Assembly (NCBI RefSeq): GCF_026339955.1
Contig: NZ_JAPEPW010000003.1
Coordinates: 496,001 to 560,000, forward strand
Origin: Streptomyces sp. NBC_01549
GTDB taxonomy: Bacteria > Actinomycetota > Actinomycetes > Streptomycetales > Streptomycetaceae
Reading direction: 5' to 3'
Length of the DNA stretch: 64,000 nucleotides
The stretch's first letter is position 1; each line of letters opens with the position of its first letter. Below, piece after piece: positions 17,137-26,292 of the stretch. The notes under the pieces were generated by a model. The model saw only the letters and a program-made list of their open reading frames with translations, was not told the origin of the DNA and ran no database searches. Made by a program: the position numbers and the translations under genes.

Positions 17137-18382
17137 TAGCGTGTCGCTGCTTAGGTATGGGCTGTTTGATTGAGAGGCTTGCGTCTGGCAGATTCCTCTC
17201 CCGCTCTGCCGGACAGGACTGGTGCGATGGGTTCGCAGAAGAAGAGGCCGGTGGTGCTGACCGCGCAGGACCGCGAGGAGTTGGTCCGGGTGACCACGAC
17301 GGGGGTTCATCCGGCCTCGGTAATCAGGCGGGCGAGGGTGCTGCTCGCACTCGACACCTCTGCAGGCGGGATCGGCTCGCAGGAGGTGATCGCGGCCCGG
17401 CTCGGCGTCTCCGGTGAGACGTTGCGGCTGGTCGCCAAGCGTTTCACCGAAACCGGTGGCGATGTTCACGCCACCATCGCGCGGAAGAAGCGCGACCTCC
17501 CGCCGGTGCCCTCACCGGTGACCGGTGAGGTCGAAGCCCGGCTGATCGCGATGGCGTGCTCACAGCCACCCCAGGGCTATACCCGGTGGTCGCTGCGGCT
17601 GCTGGAGAAGCACGTCGCACTGGTCGAGGACATCCCCGATCTGGACCACTCCACCATCGGCCGGGTCTTAAAAAAACGGAACTGCGTCCTCACCTGAAGA
17701 AGTGCTGGACCATCCCACCACGCGCGAACGCGGAGTTCGCGGCCCGGATGGAAGACGTACTGGCCGTCTATGCCCGGCCCTATGACCCGGCATGTCCGGT
17801 CGTGTGCATGGACGAGAAGCCCTACCAGCTCCTCGGCCATGTCCGCGACCCGCTCCCGGCCCGCCCAGGTCACGACGCCTGCCAGGACAGCGAGTACATC
17901 CGCTGCGGCACGTGCTCGATCTTCGTATGGGTCGAACCCCTGCGCGGGTGGCGTCGAGTTCAGGCACTGTCCCAGAGGACCCGGATCGACTGGGCCGGCC
18001 AGGTCAGGCAGCTGCTGAGCGTGGACTACCCCGATGCCGAGACGGTTGTGCTGGTGATGGACAACCTCAACACCCACGGCATCGCCTCACTGTACGAGGC
18101 ATTCGAACCAGAAGAGGCCTTCGCCCTGGCTCAGCGCCTCGAGATCCACCACACGCCCAAGCACGGGTCATGGCTCAACATCGCCGAGATCGAACTCTCC
18201 GCGCTGACCAGGCAATGTCTCGACCGCCGGATCGGCGACCTCGACACCCTCAACACCGAACTCTCAGCCTGGCAGAACGCCACCAACACCGACCAACGTC
18301 AGGTGGACTGGCAGTTCACCACCCACGACGCACGCATCAAACTGCGCCACCCCTATCCCAGGAATTAGCTGCGACAGTCTAC
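17137..18382 (+). mobile_element. IS630-family element inside IS3 orfB
   Basis: Inverted repeats start GTAGCGTGTCGCTGC on the left and GTAGACTGTCGCAGC read inward on the right. A TA target repeat flanks the element (17135-17136, 18383-18384). Removing the element and one TA restores the IS3 frame ...LAPDLVNRDFTAEG. Confidence 0.85.
17227..18368 (+). CDS. IS630-family transposase, two frames joined by a -1 slippage site
   Basis: The first frame (17227-17697, MGSQKKRPVVLTAQDREELV) carries the HTH (QEVIAARLGVSGETLRLVAK). The second frame, one base back, carries the DDE core (PVVCMDEKPYQLLGHVRDPL; TVVLVMDNLNTHGIASLYEA; HTPKHGSWLNIAEIELSAL) and ends at 18368. The frames meet at GTC TTA AAA AAA CGG, with A7 at 17670-17676, an A-AAA-AAA heptamer suited to programmed -1 frameshifting. 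The product would be about 380 residues, the normal size for the family. It is probably functional. Confidence 0.82.
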
Positions 18383-18630
18383 TAGTCAACCGGGACTTCA
18401 CTGCCGAGGGGCCGAACCGGCTGTGGGTCACTGACCTGACGATGATCCCGACCGGCGAGGGCCCGTTGTGGCTGTCAGCGATCCGCGACGCGTTCTCCCG
18501 CAGGGTGGTGGCCTGGGAGACCTCCGCCCGCGCGGACGCCGACCTGGTCCTGTCCAGTCTGGAGTACGCGCTCGCCTCCCGCGAGGTCGAGCCCGGCAAG
18601 CTCATCCACCACGCCGACCACGGCTGTCAA

Positions 18631-18943
18631 CCCGGGCTCAACCGGTCGTCGCAACACCGGCTTCCTGGACTGATAGTAGATGCTCACGAACGTCGGCATG
18701 CCGCCACGCTCGCGGAACCAGCGGCTGCCAGCCGCCTGCGACGCGCCGACTGCGATCGCGGCTTCCTCGCTCGTCAGCCCTTTGGCGATCTCCCGCCAGA
18801 ACAACCGTTCCACATCGCGGCGAAGCGACGGTTTCCCAGGCGACTTCATCGGCGCCCTGCCCGTCAACGCCTCCATCCACCCCGCTGGCCTGCCCATCAA
18901 CACCTCCAAGAACGAGATGTTGCGACGACCAATTGAACTCGCC
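18631..18943 (-). mobile_element. 313-bp IS30-derived mini-element
   Basis: Both ends carry GGTCGTCGCAACA plus partly matching outer sequence as inverted repeats, with a 3-bp CAA direct repeat (18628-18630, 18944-18946). Inside, the minus strand keeps only the transposase N-terminus (MGRPAGWMEALTGRAPMKSP ... REIAKGLTSEEAAIAVGASQ), so the catalytic part is deleted while both ends remain. It is a MITE-like derivative that would need an IS30 transposase in trans. Confidence 0.75.
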
Positions 18944-19305
18944 CAATACACGTCCATCAAGCTCACAACCCGCCTGCTGTGGGCGGGAATTGAGGCATCC
19001 ATGGGCTCGGTCGGCGACAGTTACGATAACGCCCTCGCGGAAAATCTGTGGATGATCACCAAGACCGAGTGCGTCCGCGGCCGCGTCTTCGCCACGAGGG
19101 CCGAGGCGAACCTCCGCGCTCTTCGAGTACATCGACGGCTTCTATAACAGCCGGCGCATCCAGAAGCGGCTCGGCTACCTCAGCCCGATCGAGTTCGAGG
19201 AGAAGCACTACGCCGAGCAGGCAACGGCCGAACGAGCGAACCTGAAACCCCGTCAACCCACCCTGACCAGCTGATCAGCCCCTCCCGAGCAACGGGGGAA
19301 CCTCA

Positions 19306-19496
19306 GTGGCGACCGCAGGAGAGCGGGAGCCGAGGACCAGTACTGGCGCGCCCGTTTCGAGCAGGCCCCACCCGCTCTGGTGGCCCACGGGCTCATGACC
19401 GAGGAACAGGTCAAAGGAGGCCTGTCCTGTCTGGACGGCCCCGCTTTCCGGGACATGGCCTGGGCCATGGTGTCGCGCTCAGCGAGGCGGCCGTGA
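19306..19496 (+). pseudogene. C-terminal piece of a SAM-dependent methyltransferase-like gene
   Basis: The frame reads EDQYWRARFEQAPPALVAHG LMTEEQVKGGLSCLDGPAFR DMAWAMVSRSARRP and stops at 19496, resembling the C-terminus of Streptomyces class I methyltransferases. The IS3 element separates it from its upstream part at 16416. The SAM-binding domain is not visible, so the assignment is tentative. Confidence 0.45.
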
Positions 19497-19861
19497 TCGG
19501 GCCCAAGACCACGTAGTCGCCCGACACAACCGGGTCGACGGCGCCCCGAAAAATCCGCACATGGCGTTCTTCGACCTCGGCGAGCCCTGGGCCGCACCGG
19601 TGTCGAGGGCATCGATACGGGTCGACCAGCAGTCGTCAGGCCGCCGTGACCTGCAACTTCCCTGTGTCACCCGGACTTTGGAACAGTCCTGCCCGTCGCG
19701 CCTGGCGCGGACACCGAATACAATCCGATATACTTGCCTGGTCAAGGACTGAACAAATCCCTTCGCGGAACCCCGAGGCTGATCAGGCTTTGACGTTCGC
19801 CAGTGTTGCGACACCCCCTTCAATGGGGATAGTCAATCGCCGCCTACCGTGGGAGAAAAAA
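19497..19861. other. promoter region of the DapB-like gene; no other gene seen
   Basis: No recognisable coding sequence. The last part is relatively AT-rich (ACACCGAATACAATCCGATA, then TACTTGCC) and ends in GGGAG at 19851-19855, six bases before the TTG start at 19862. Confidence 0.4.
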
Positions 19862-20908
19862 TTGACTTACAAGGTTATCCAGTGGGGTGCCGGTGACAAC
19901 GGGCAGGCCCTGATTCGCGCCGTGGCGCGGCATCGTGATCTCGAACTGGTCGGTTGCAAGGTCTGGAGCCCGGCAAAGGAGGGCGTGGACGCCGGCGTCA
20001 TCGCGGGAATCGAGCCGATAGGCGTCCTCGCGACCACCGATCGCGAGGAACTGCTCCGCATGGACGCGAACGTCGTCCTCTTCTGCACCCGCCTGCGCCC
20101 GGACGAGATGGACGCCAACGACCAGGACATCATCGACCTTCTCCGGTCGGGCAAGAACGTGATCTCGGTTACGGGCCAGCATTCGATGCCTTCCGCGATA
20201 CCCGGTTATGCCGAGAAATTCGAGGAGGCGTGCCGCGAAGGCGGTTCGACCTTCACCGGCGCCGGCCTCAACCCGAACTTCATCGCCTCGCGGCTGGCCC
20301 CGACCGTCACGGGCCTGTGCGCGGACGTGGAGACGCTCCATATCCGGGAAACCTACTCCGTTGCCGACGACGGGCCGGAAATCGTCTTCACCGCGGTCAA
20401 CTTCGGCGCGAAGCTCGAGGGCTGGCACGAGGGCGCGCCCCTCAAGCAGCAGCTCGATCACCTGTTCGTCCAGTTGACCCACAACGTGGCCCACTCCCTC
20501 GACATGGAACTGCAGAAGGTCGAGATGAAGACGGAGCTTACGCCCGCGCATCGCGACATCCAGATCGCCGCCGGACTGATCGCTGAGGGCACCGTTGCGG
20601 CGGTCACGCTCACCTACGAGGGTATTCCGGTCGACCCCGACCAGATCCGGATCACCGTGCAGGTTCGCTGGGCCGTGTCCGACGACATCCCGGGCATCCC
20701 GATCACCTCGGGCTGGCACGTCAAGGTCGGGGGCAAGCCCAATCTGGTGATGGAGATGCGCCCGGATCCCGCGGAGGACCGGACCTTCCACCCGGAGACC
20801 ATGGTCGGTTCCGCGATCCCCGTCATTCCCGAGGTGATCAACGCGGAGCCCGGCCTCCTGCTGCCGCACGTCTACGGCGCGTACAAGCGTCGTTTCATCG
20901 GGGCCTGA
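19862..20908 (+). CDS. DapB-like NAD(P)H-dependent oxidoreductase
   Basis: A 348-residue protein from TTG 19862, chosen for the well-placed GGGAG and because the longer frame has no family sense. The N-terminus YKVIQWGAGDNGQALIRAV is a Rossmann nucleotide-binding motif, and the middle has GLNPNFIASRLAPTVTG. It resembles the actinobacterial dihydrodipicolinate reductase-like / NAD(P)H-dependent amine dehydrogenase group, not housekeeping DapB. Relatives sit beside P450 genes in mycobacteria (from memory), which fits the P450, ferredoxin and reductase genes nearby. The substrate is unknown. Confidence 0.78.
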   Translation: MTYKVIQWGAGDNGQALIRAVARHRDLELVGCKVWSPAKEGVDAGVIAGIEPIGVLATTDREELLRMDANVVLFCTRLRPDEMDANDQDIIDLLRSGKNVISVTGQHSMPSAIPGYAEKFEEACREGGSTFTGAGLNPNFIASRLAPTVTGLCADVETLHIRETYSVADDGPEIVFTAVNFGAKLEGWHEGAPLKQQLDHLFVQLTHNVAHSLDMELQKVEMKTELTPAHRDIQIAAGLIAEGTVAAVTLTYEGIPVDPDQIRITVQVRWAVSDDIPGIPITSGWHVKVGGKPNLVMEMRPDPAEDRTFHPETMVGSAIPVIPEVINAEPGLLLPHVYGAYKRRFIGA

Positions 20909-21108
20909 CCACTTCCGCGCCGCGGGACGGGCGGGCCCGCCACTCCCCCGGGTGGCGGGCCCGCGAGCGCCGGTCCGACCGACGCACACCCGCGCGGCCG
21001 GCTCGCGACGCGAAGACGGCTTTCTTGTTCACCCGGGCGGCCAGCAGCAGTTCTTCCTGGATCACGCAGACGACCCGCTGCCCGGGCATCGTGTCGTTTA
21101 ATCAGGCA

Positions 21109-21222
21109 CCCCCGCCGCGAGCGGGTCACACGGATCCCCCGCACGAGCGGTTCGAGGCGCTGACCGTCGTGCATGTTCGCGCCCGAGATGCCGACTGGCA
21201 GAGGCAGACCGGTGCGAGCGTT
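21109..21222 (-). pseudogene. IS5-family transposase remnant
   Basis: The minus strand reads NARTGLPLPVGISGANMHDG QRLEPLVRGIRVTRSRRG, matching the internal GLPLAVGVSGANMHDS...L.PLV segment of IS5-family transposases. Nothing on either side continues the protein. Confidence 0.6.
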
Positions 21223-21438
21223 CGGTGATTGAGCGGATCGTCGACCTGAATCTGCCGTGAGCAACAGAATCCCGGCTGTCACAAAGCCCGCGGACCACTC
21301 GTCAAAACGGCGGTGATCCGTGGCCCCGACCCGGTGTCGGGGGTCTCGAAAGCGCCGGCAGTCCGGAGAGCTTGAGGCTCGCCAGGAAGGTTCTCGGCAC
21401 AGAAGGCGGCACGCAGCCGTCGACCGGCACCGACATGC

Positions 21439-21488
21439 CTCGGGGGCCGGGCTGTCAACAGCATCCTGCTGGCAGCCCGGCCCCCGAG
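21439..21488 (-). terminator. terminator of the ferredoxin-reductase operon
   Basis: A perfect 16-bp stem (CTCGGGGGCCGGGCTG at 21439-21454 against its complement at 21473-21488) lies about 32 bases past the reductase stop. The loop contains a second small hairpin CAGCATCCTGCTG. No clear U-run follows, as is common in Streptomyces. Confidence 0.7.
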
Positions 21489-21519
21489 AAACTCTGGGTC
21501 AGAACGGTGTTCGGTGTTG

Positions 21520-22674
21520 TCAGCTCAGGTAGGCGTTCTTGGCGGCCATGACCGCCTTGGCGCTGTTCCAGCCGACCACGCCGACCGCCTGGCCCTCCTT
21601 CTCGGCGACCATGACGAATTTCCGGGATTCCGTGGTGCCGTCGATCAGCCGGACATGCGCGTCTTCGGGGAGCGAGCCGAAGACCTGGATCCTGACGTCG
21701 TACTGGTCCGTCCAGAAGTACGGAACCGGCTGGTAGCTGTCCTGGGCGCCGGTGATGTCGCCCGCGACGAACACGGCCTGCCGCACGGCGTTGGTCCGGT
21801 TCTCCAGACGGGTGCTGACGCCGGTCCGCTCGTCTGACCAGCGGGCCACGTCCCCGACGGCGTAGACGTCGGGTGCAGCGCGGCCGCGTTCGTCGCAGAC
21901 AATGCCGTCGTTCAGGGTGAGGCCGCTGCCGACGAGCCAGTCGGTCGCGGGGATCGAGCCGATGGTCACCACGACCACATCCGCGGGAACGGTCTCGCCG
22001 CCCTTGATCCCTACGCCGGTGACCCGCCCGTTGTCATCGAGCAGACAGGTGGTGCGGGTCCCCATGAGCAGCCGTACACCGCGCGCCGCGTGGAGCCCGG
22101 ACAACACCTGGCCGATGGCCGCCCCCGTCTGACGCCACATCGGAGTCGGATTCGGGTCGATCAAGGTGACGTTCAGACCCATCTCCCGTGCTGTCGCGGC
22201 GACCTCGCACCCCAGCACTCCCGCACCGATGATCACCACATCGCGGGCCGTGAGCAACTGCGCGCGCAGCCCGGTGGAGTCCTCCAAGGTGCGCAGGACC
22301 CACGCCCCTCGCAGGGAGCCGGCGCCCGGCAAGGTACGCGGCGTCAGACCGGTCGCCAGGACGAGCCGGCCATAGCCGAGTTTCTGGCCGTCCTCGAGGA
22401 CGACGCCGTGTGCCTCGACGTCCAGACGCACCGCTCGGCAACCCAGCAGGAATTCGGCGTCCAGCGCGTCCAGTTCCTGCTGGCCGCGCAGGCGCACCTG
22501 TTCCTCGTCCCAGATCCCCGAGAGGATCTTCTTGGAGAGCGGCGGCCGGTCGTAGGGCAGGTGGGCCTCCGCCCCCACGACCTGGACGGTGCCGCGGAAG
22601 CCTTTTCCACGCAGCGCCTCCACCGTCGTCAACCCGCCGACCGACCCGCCGATCACCAGTACGTCAGCGGTCAC
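21520..22674 (-). CDS. FAD-dependent ferredoxin reductase
   Basis: A 384-residue protein. The start is GTG 22674, whose GTGA overlaps the ferredoxin stop. It has an N-terminal FAD motif (VLVIGGSVGGLTTVEAL), the family segment LPYDRPPLSKKILSG, a second Rossmann motif near residue 145 (DVVIIGAGVLGCEVAATARE) and the FAD-closing GRAAPDVYAVGDVARW. This matches NAD(P)H:ferredoxin reductases that feed electrons to bacterial P450s. It is co-transcribed with the ferredoxin and probably served the P450 at 23583. Confidence 0.88.
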   Translation of the reverse strand: MTADVLVIGGSVGGLTTVEALRGKGFRGTVQVVGAEAHLPYDRPPLSKKILSGIWDEEQVRLRGQQELDALDAEFLLGCRAVRLDVEAHGVVLEDGQKLGYGRLVLATGLTPRTLPGAGSLRGAWVLRTLEDSTGLRAQLLTARDVVIIGAGVLGCEVAATAREMGLNVTLIDPNPTPMWRQTGAAIGQVLSGLHAARGVRLLMGTRTTCLLDDNGRVTGVGIKGGETVPADVVVVTIGSIPATDWLVGSGLTLNDGIVCDERGRAAPDVYAVGDVARWSDERTGVSTRLENRTNAVRQAVFVAGDITGAQDSYQPVPYFWTDQYDVRIQVFGSLPEDAHVRLIDGTTESRKFVMVAEKEGQAVGVVGWNSAKAVMAAKNAYLS

Positions 22675-22877
22675 GAGCGCAGTGACTCCGCCAGCCGGAT
22701 GGCGGCGGCGGGACACATCGTCGCGGCTCTGCGCACCCGCTCGAACTCCTCCACAGGGGGCTTTCCCTGAAGCAGGATCACGACCCCGTCGTCCTCTCGC
22801 TGATCGAAGACCTCAGGCGCCGCCACGACACACTGGCCACCGGCGACACACTTGTCCTCTTCTACCGTAATAATCAT
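22671..22877 (-). CDS. 3Fe-4S ferredoxin
   Basis: A 68-residue protein (MIITVEEDKCVAGGQCVVAA PEVF...) with the P450-ferredoxin pattern: CVAGGQC near residues 10-16 and CP in AATMCPAAAIRL. The usual second Cys of a CxxC is spaced to leave a 3Fe-4S site. It overlaps the reductase gene by 4 bp. A GGAT-type RBS precedes ATG 22877. It shuttles electrons from the reductase to a P450. Confidence 0.88.
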   Translation of the reverse strand: MIITVEEDKCVAGGQCVVAAPEVFDQREDDGVVILLQGKPPVEEFERVRRAATMCPAAAIRLAESLRS

Positions 22878-22909
22878 GAATCATCCTTCGAAAGGTACAT
22901 GTTGAACTG

Positions 22910-23577
22910 TCGGCCCAGCCCGCCGGCGCGGTGCCGGTGGCCGAGCCGTATGCGGGGACCGGACGCCCGCCGGTGGCCAAGTATCCCGACAGGCCGCGGT
23001 CAGTGAAGGAGCTGGTCATCGCGGCGGGCCGGAAGACGGCCAGGCCGGTGCAGTGGCGGGAGGGCTCCCGGCCCGGCACCGGCCGCTTTCGCCGTAAGCG
23101 GATGTACTCCCGCTTCGTGGCCCTTCGCGTCCGGCCTGCCGGACGCGAGGTCCGCCAGGCCACCGACGGCCCGGAACTGCCCGTGTGCTGGCTGCTGGCC
23201 GAATGGCCCGCCGGCGAGAGCGAACCGGTGCAGTACTGGCTGTCCGACCTGCCCTCCGGCATGCCTCTGACCACACTGGTCCGCCTCGCCAAACTCCGCC
23301 GGCGCATCGAGCACGACTACCGGGAGATGAAACAGGTCCTGGGACTTGCCCACTTCGAGGGCCGGACCTGGAACGGCTGGCACCACCACGTCACCCTCGT
23401 CTCCGTCGCCCACGCCCTCTGCAACGACGGGCCCGGGCCCCAAAAGACACGGCGCCGGACTGAGCCTCTACCAGATCGTCCACGAGCTACAGACACTCCT
23501 CGCCCTCTGGACCGGCGCCTGCCCCACCTGCCACCGCAACATACCCACACCGATACGAACCTGACCAAGCCCTACTA
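22910..23577 (+). pseudogene. IS701-family transposase, C-terminal half
   Basis: The frame from 22910 reads VPVAEPYAGTGRPPVAKYPD ... VQYWLSDLPSGMPLTTLVRL AKLRRRIEHDYREMKQVLGL AHFEGRTWNGWHHHVTLVSV AHAL, the C-terminal catalytic Glu region of an IS701 transposase. A frameshift near 23440 then leads to SLYQIVHELQTLLALWTGAC PTC. The N-terminal half is missing. The fragment lies between the P450 stop and the ferredoxin start and has probably broken that operon. Confidence 0.75.
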
Positions 23578-23582
23578 ATGAC

Positions 23583-24725
23583 TCACCAGGCGACGGGCAG
23601 GGCGTCCAAGGCGTAGACGTTCGGTCCGAAGCGGTGGAAGGAGAGCTCTTCGGCGGGGACCGCGAGCCGCAGCCCGGGGAACCTGCGGAAGAGAGGGGTC
23701 AAAGCCATCTGCAGTTCCACACGGGCCAGGTGCTGACCCGGGCACTGATGGATCCCGGACCCGAAGGTCATGATCTGGATCGGTTCCCGGGTCAGGTCGA
23801 GGATGTTCGGGTCCCCGGAGACGACCTCCGGGTCACGGTTGGCGTTCAGCGGCGAGGCCAGGACCCACTCGCCGGCCTTCACGGTGTGATCGCCGATGGT
23901 GACGTCCTCGGTCGACATCCGGGGAAAGCCGCCCGAGACGCTCATATAGCGGAGCAGTTCCTCCGCGGCATTGGCCGTGGAGTGGGCGTCGTCGAGCAGG
24001 ATGGCGAGCTGCTCGGGCTGCTGCATCAACGCCAGGGCGCTCAGTGCGATCGTCGACGCAGAGGTCTCATGACCCGCGACGACCAGTGCGCTGACCATAC
24101 CGACGATCTCTTCGTCGCCGACCTCGCCGTGGCGTTGTTCCACCAGCGCGCCTATCAGGCCGTCGGTCGGATTCTCGTGGTTCTGGGCCACCAGGTCGCC
24201 AACGTAGTCGTTCAGCCGCATGAAGTTCTTGAAGGCCTCCTCGGGCGGCAGCGAGAAGTCGACGACACCCGCGCACATGCGGTGGAAGCTCCGGTGCTCG
24301 GAGCTGGCTATACCGAGTATCTCGCCGATCACGATGGAGGGCAGCGGGAGGGCGTATGCCTCAAACAGATCGACTCCCGGACCGGCTTCCTCCACCTCGT
24401 CCAACAGCTCCGAGACGATGTTCTCGATCCTGGGCCGCAACTGCTCAACCCGCTTGGGCGTGAAGGACCCGGCGACCATACGGCGCAGACGGGCGTGGTC
24501 CGCGCCGCGGAAGCGGGGGAAGAAGCCGGGCAGCGCGCTGTCCATGGCTCCCTCCGGCGCGGGAATGAAGCTGTGGTCGAGACGCGGGTCGTTGTAGAGC
24601 GCCCGGACATCGGCGTAACGGGAGAACATCAGCACTTCCACCTCGCCGTACTCCCGCTCGACCATCTGGAGCCGGGTGGGCCCCTCACGCCGGGCCATCT
24701 CCGCGAGTCGGCCGGAGGGGTCAAA
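23583..24725 (-). pseudogene. cytochrome P450, main part (codons 21 onward), split by IS701
   Basis: From FDPSGRLAEMARREGPTRLQ the frame runs to W at 23583. It has the I-helix AGHETSAST, the K-helix ExxR in EELLRYM, and the heme loop FGSGIHQCPGQHLARVELQ with the axial Cys at about position 347 of the restored protein. The element at 24726-26230 separates it from its first 20 codons; the spliced protein would be 399 residues, normal for a bacterial P450. The 410-residue open frame seen here starts inside the IS and lacks the native N-terminus. It may still be expressed from the IS but is scored as broken. Confidence 0.88.
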
Positions 24726-26230
24726 CACGGCAGCTGTAGTTCGTGAGGCGTGAGGCATCGCCGCTGGCCAGCGTGGTGGGTGGGGTGCCTGCGGCAGGGG
24801 TACGGCCACCGGCATCGTGATCTTGTGTGACGAAGAATCAAGAAGCGGTGGCCGCGCAGGCCACGGTAGTACACGCCGGGTGGGACGGGTTGTTCGAGGG
24901 GTTGATGGGCCGGTTCGCGAGCTGCTTCCCGCGCCGGGAGACCCGGCTGACCTGCCGGAACATGGTCTCTGGGCTGCTGATGGTCAAGGAATCGGCGAAC
25001 TGCTGGTCGTTGGCCGAGGCGATCGGCCACAGCGGTCCGCATGTCCTGCAGCACTTCTTGTCGAGGGCCCGCTTCGACACCGAGGCAGTCCGCCGGTCGG
25101 TCGCGGCCTGGACGGTGGAGCAACTCGGCGAGAGGGAGGTGATGTTGGTGGTGGACGAGACGGGCGATGAGAAGTCGTCCCTCGACGCGGTCGGCGCGGC
25201 CCGGCAGTACTCCGGGGCGCTGGGCGGGATCGGGCTGTGCCAGGTCGCGGTACACCTCTCCTACGTGAGTGCCGAGGGGCACGCGCTGGTCGACCGTCGG
25301 CTGTACCTGGGCGAGGCATGGGCGGCGGACGACGAGCGCCGTGAGCTGGTCGGGGTGCCCGACGAGAGGGTGTTCGCCACCAAGCCGCAACTGGCCGGCG
25401 ACATGCTGGAGGACGCCCACGCCTCGGGGGTGCACACCGCGTGGGTGGCCGCCGACGAGGTCTACGGTGGACGGGAGTTGCGTGCGCGGATCCGTGCGCT
25501 GGGCTACGGCTACGCGATCGCGGTACCCACCAGCCACCGGGTCACCACCCCGGGCGCCGGGAAGAAGAAGGTCACCGCGCTGCTGGAGCGGGTGCCGAAG
25601 CGGGCCTGGATGCGGCTGAGGACCGGCCATGGCACCAAGGCCGAGCGGCTCTACGACTGGGCGATGATCGACGTGAACCCCGACGATGCGCCGCCCGGAC
25701 AGGCCGCCGGGCACAGCCAGGTCCTGGTCCGACGCCACCGCCGCACCGGCACCCTTTCCTTCTACCGGACCTGGCACCCCGACCCGCAGCCGATATCGGT
25801 GCTGGTCAGCGCGGTCTGCCGCAGGTGGCGGGTCGAGGAGGACTTCCAGGGAGCCAAGGGCCTGGCCCACCTCGACACCGGCCAGGTCACCTGCTGGACG
25901 TCCTGGCACCGCTGGAGCCTCATGTCAATGATCGCCTACGCACTTCTGGCCGTCGGCGCCCTCCACGAGCGGCAACGCGCCCACCCCGCCAACTCCGACG
26001 ACGAGTTGGCCATGGTGCCCGTCAGCCCGCGCGAACTCCTCGCGCTATTGCGGGTCTTCGCCCTGCCAAGGCCCCGCCAGGACACCGATCCGGCACACGC
26101 CCTGCGCTGGTCGAACTGGCGTCGCCGACACCAGCATCGCGCGACGGCCTGCCACCGCCGCTGGAACAACGTCACAGCAGTGGCCATCGCATGACAGGAA
26201 CCTCACGAGTCACGAACTACAGCTGCCGTG
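24726..26230 (+). mobile_element. IS701-family element inserted in the P450 gene
   Basis: The inverted repeats read CACGGCAGCTGTAGTTCGTG inward from both ends. A 5-bp direct repeat TCAAA flanks the element (24721-24725, 26231-26235). It is 1505 bp with an intact transposase. Confidence 0.88.
24827..26194 (+). CDS. IS701-family transposase
   Basis: A 455-residue protein, probably from GTG 24827. It has the IS701 catalytic pattern: EVMLVVDETGDEKSSLDAVG (first Asp), TAWVAADEVYGGRELRARIR (second Asp) and CRRWRVEEDFQGAKGLAHLD (Glu). It belongs to a different subgroup from the elements at 29108 and 32671. The frame is complete and fills the element. Confidence 0.88.
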   Translation: MTKNQEAVAAQATVVHAGWDGLFEGLMGRFASCFPRRETRLTCRNMVSGLLMVKESANCWSLAEAIGHSGPHVLQHFLSRARFDTEAVRRSVAAWTVEQLGEREVMLVVDETGDEKSSLDAVGAARQYSGALGGIGLCQVAVHLSYVSAEGHALVDRRLYLGEAWAADDERRELVGVPDERVFATKPQLAGDMLEDAHASGVHTAWVAADEVYGGRELRARIRALGYGYAIAVPTSHRVTTPGAGKKKVTALLERVPKRAWMRLRTGHGTKAERLYDWAMIDVNPDDAPPGQAAGHSQVLVRRHRRTGTLSFYRTWHPDPQPISVLVSAVCRRWRVEEDFQGAKGLAHLDTGQVTCWTSWHRWSLMSMIAYALLAVGALHERQRAHPANSDDELAMVPVSPRELLALLRVFALPRPRQDTDPAHALRWSNWRRRHQHRATACHRRWNNVTAVAIA

Positions 26231-26292
26231 TCAAACGGACACCGAGAATCACGGTCCGTAACAGCGAACCCACGCGTCAGTTTTTCGGGCAT
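26231..26292 (-). pseudogene. 5' end of the split cytochrome P450 gene
   Basis: ATG 26292, preceded by GGAG six bases upstream, encodes MPEKLTRGFAVTDRDSRCPF and then runs into the 5-bp repeat at 26231-26235. Joined to 24725 it continues in frame as CPFDPSGRLAEM, the typical P450 N-terminal CPFDP motif. This shows the real start of the P450. Confidence 0.85.

Larger units (their letters stand above)
16757..19274 (+). pseudogene. IS3-family transposase OrfB, multiply interrupted
   Basis: Three stretches make up OrfB: 16757-17136 (HLGVECVLRELHIASSTYYR ... IYGSPRVHAMLKREG), 18385-18630 (NRLWVTDLTMIPTGEGPLWL, rve core Asp) and 18947-19274 (YTSIKL ... SMGSVGDSYDNALAENLW, catalytic Glu region, then FYNSRRIQKRLGYLSPIEFE). 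IS630 lies at a TA between the first two, the IS30 mini-element between the second and third, and one extra C near 19110 shifts the last frame. It cannot be functional. Confidence 0.82.
16417..19305 (+). mobile_element. IS3-family element carrying two further insertions
   Basis: The ends are inverted repeats TGAGGTTCCCCC (16417-16428) and GGGGGAACCTCA (19294-19305), with a 3-bp GTG direct repeat (16414-16416, 19306-19308). The element holds orfA, an orfB interrupted by IS630 (17137-18382) and by an IS30-derived mini-element (18631-18943), and a frameshift near 19110. Confidence 0.85.
20909..21519. other. intergenic region with an IS remnant and a terminator
   Basis: It holds the IS5-type remnant at 21109-21222 and the strong hairpin at 21439-21488, listed separately. 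No other gene is seen. Confidence 0.5.

Noticed and set aside
4526..23577. The IS701 N-terminal fragment (4526-5005) and C-terminal fragment (22910-23577) as halves of one split element
   Set aside because: The two look like different IS701 subgroups and their break points do not match.
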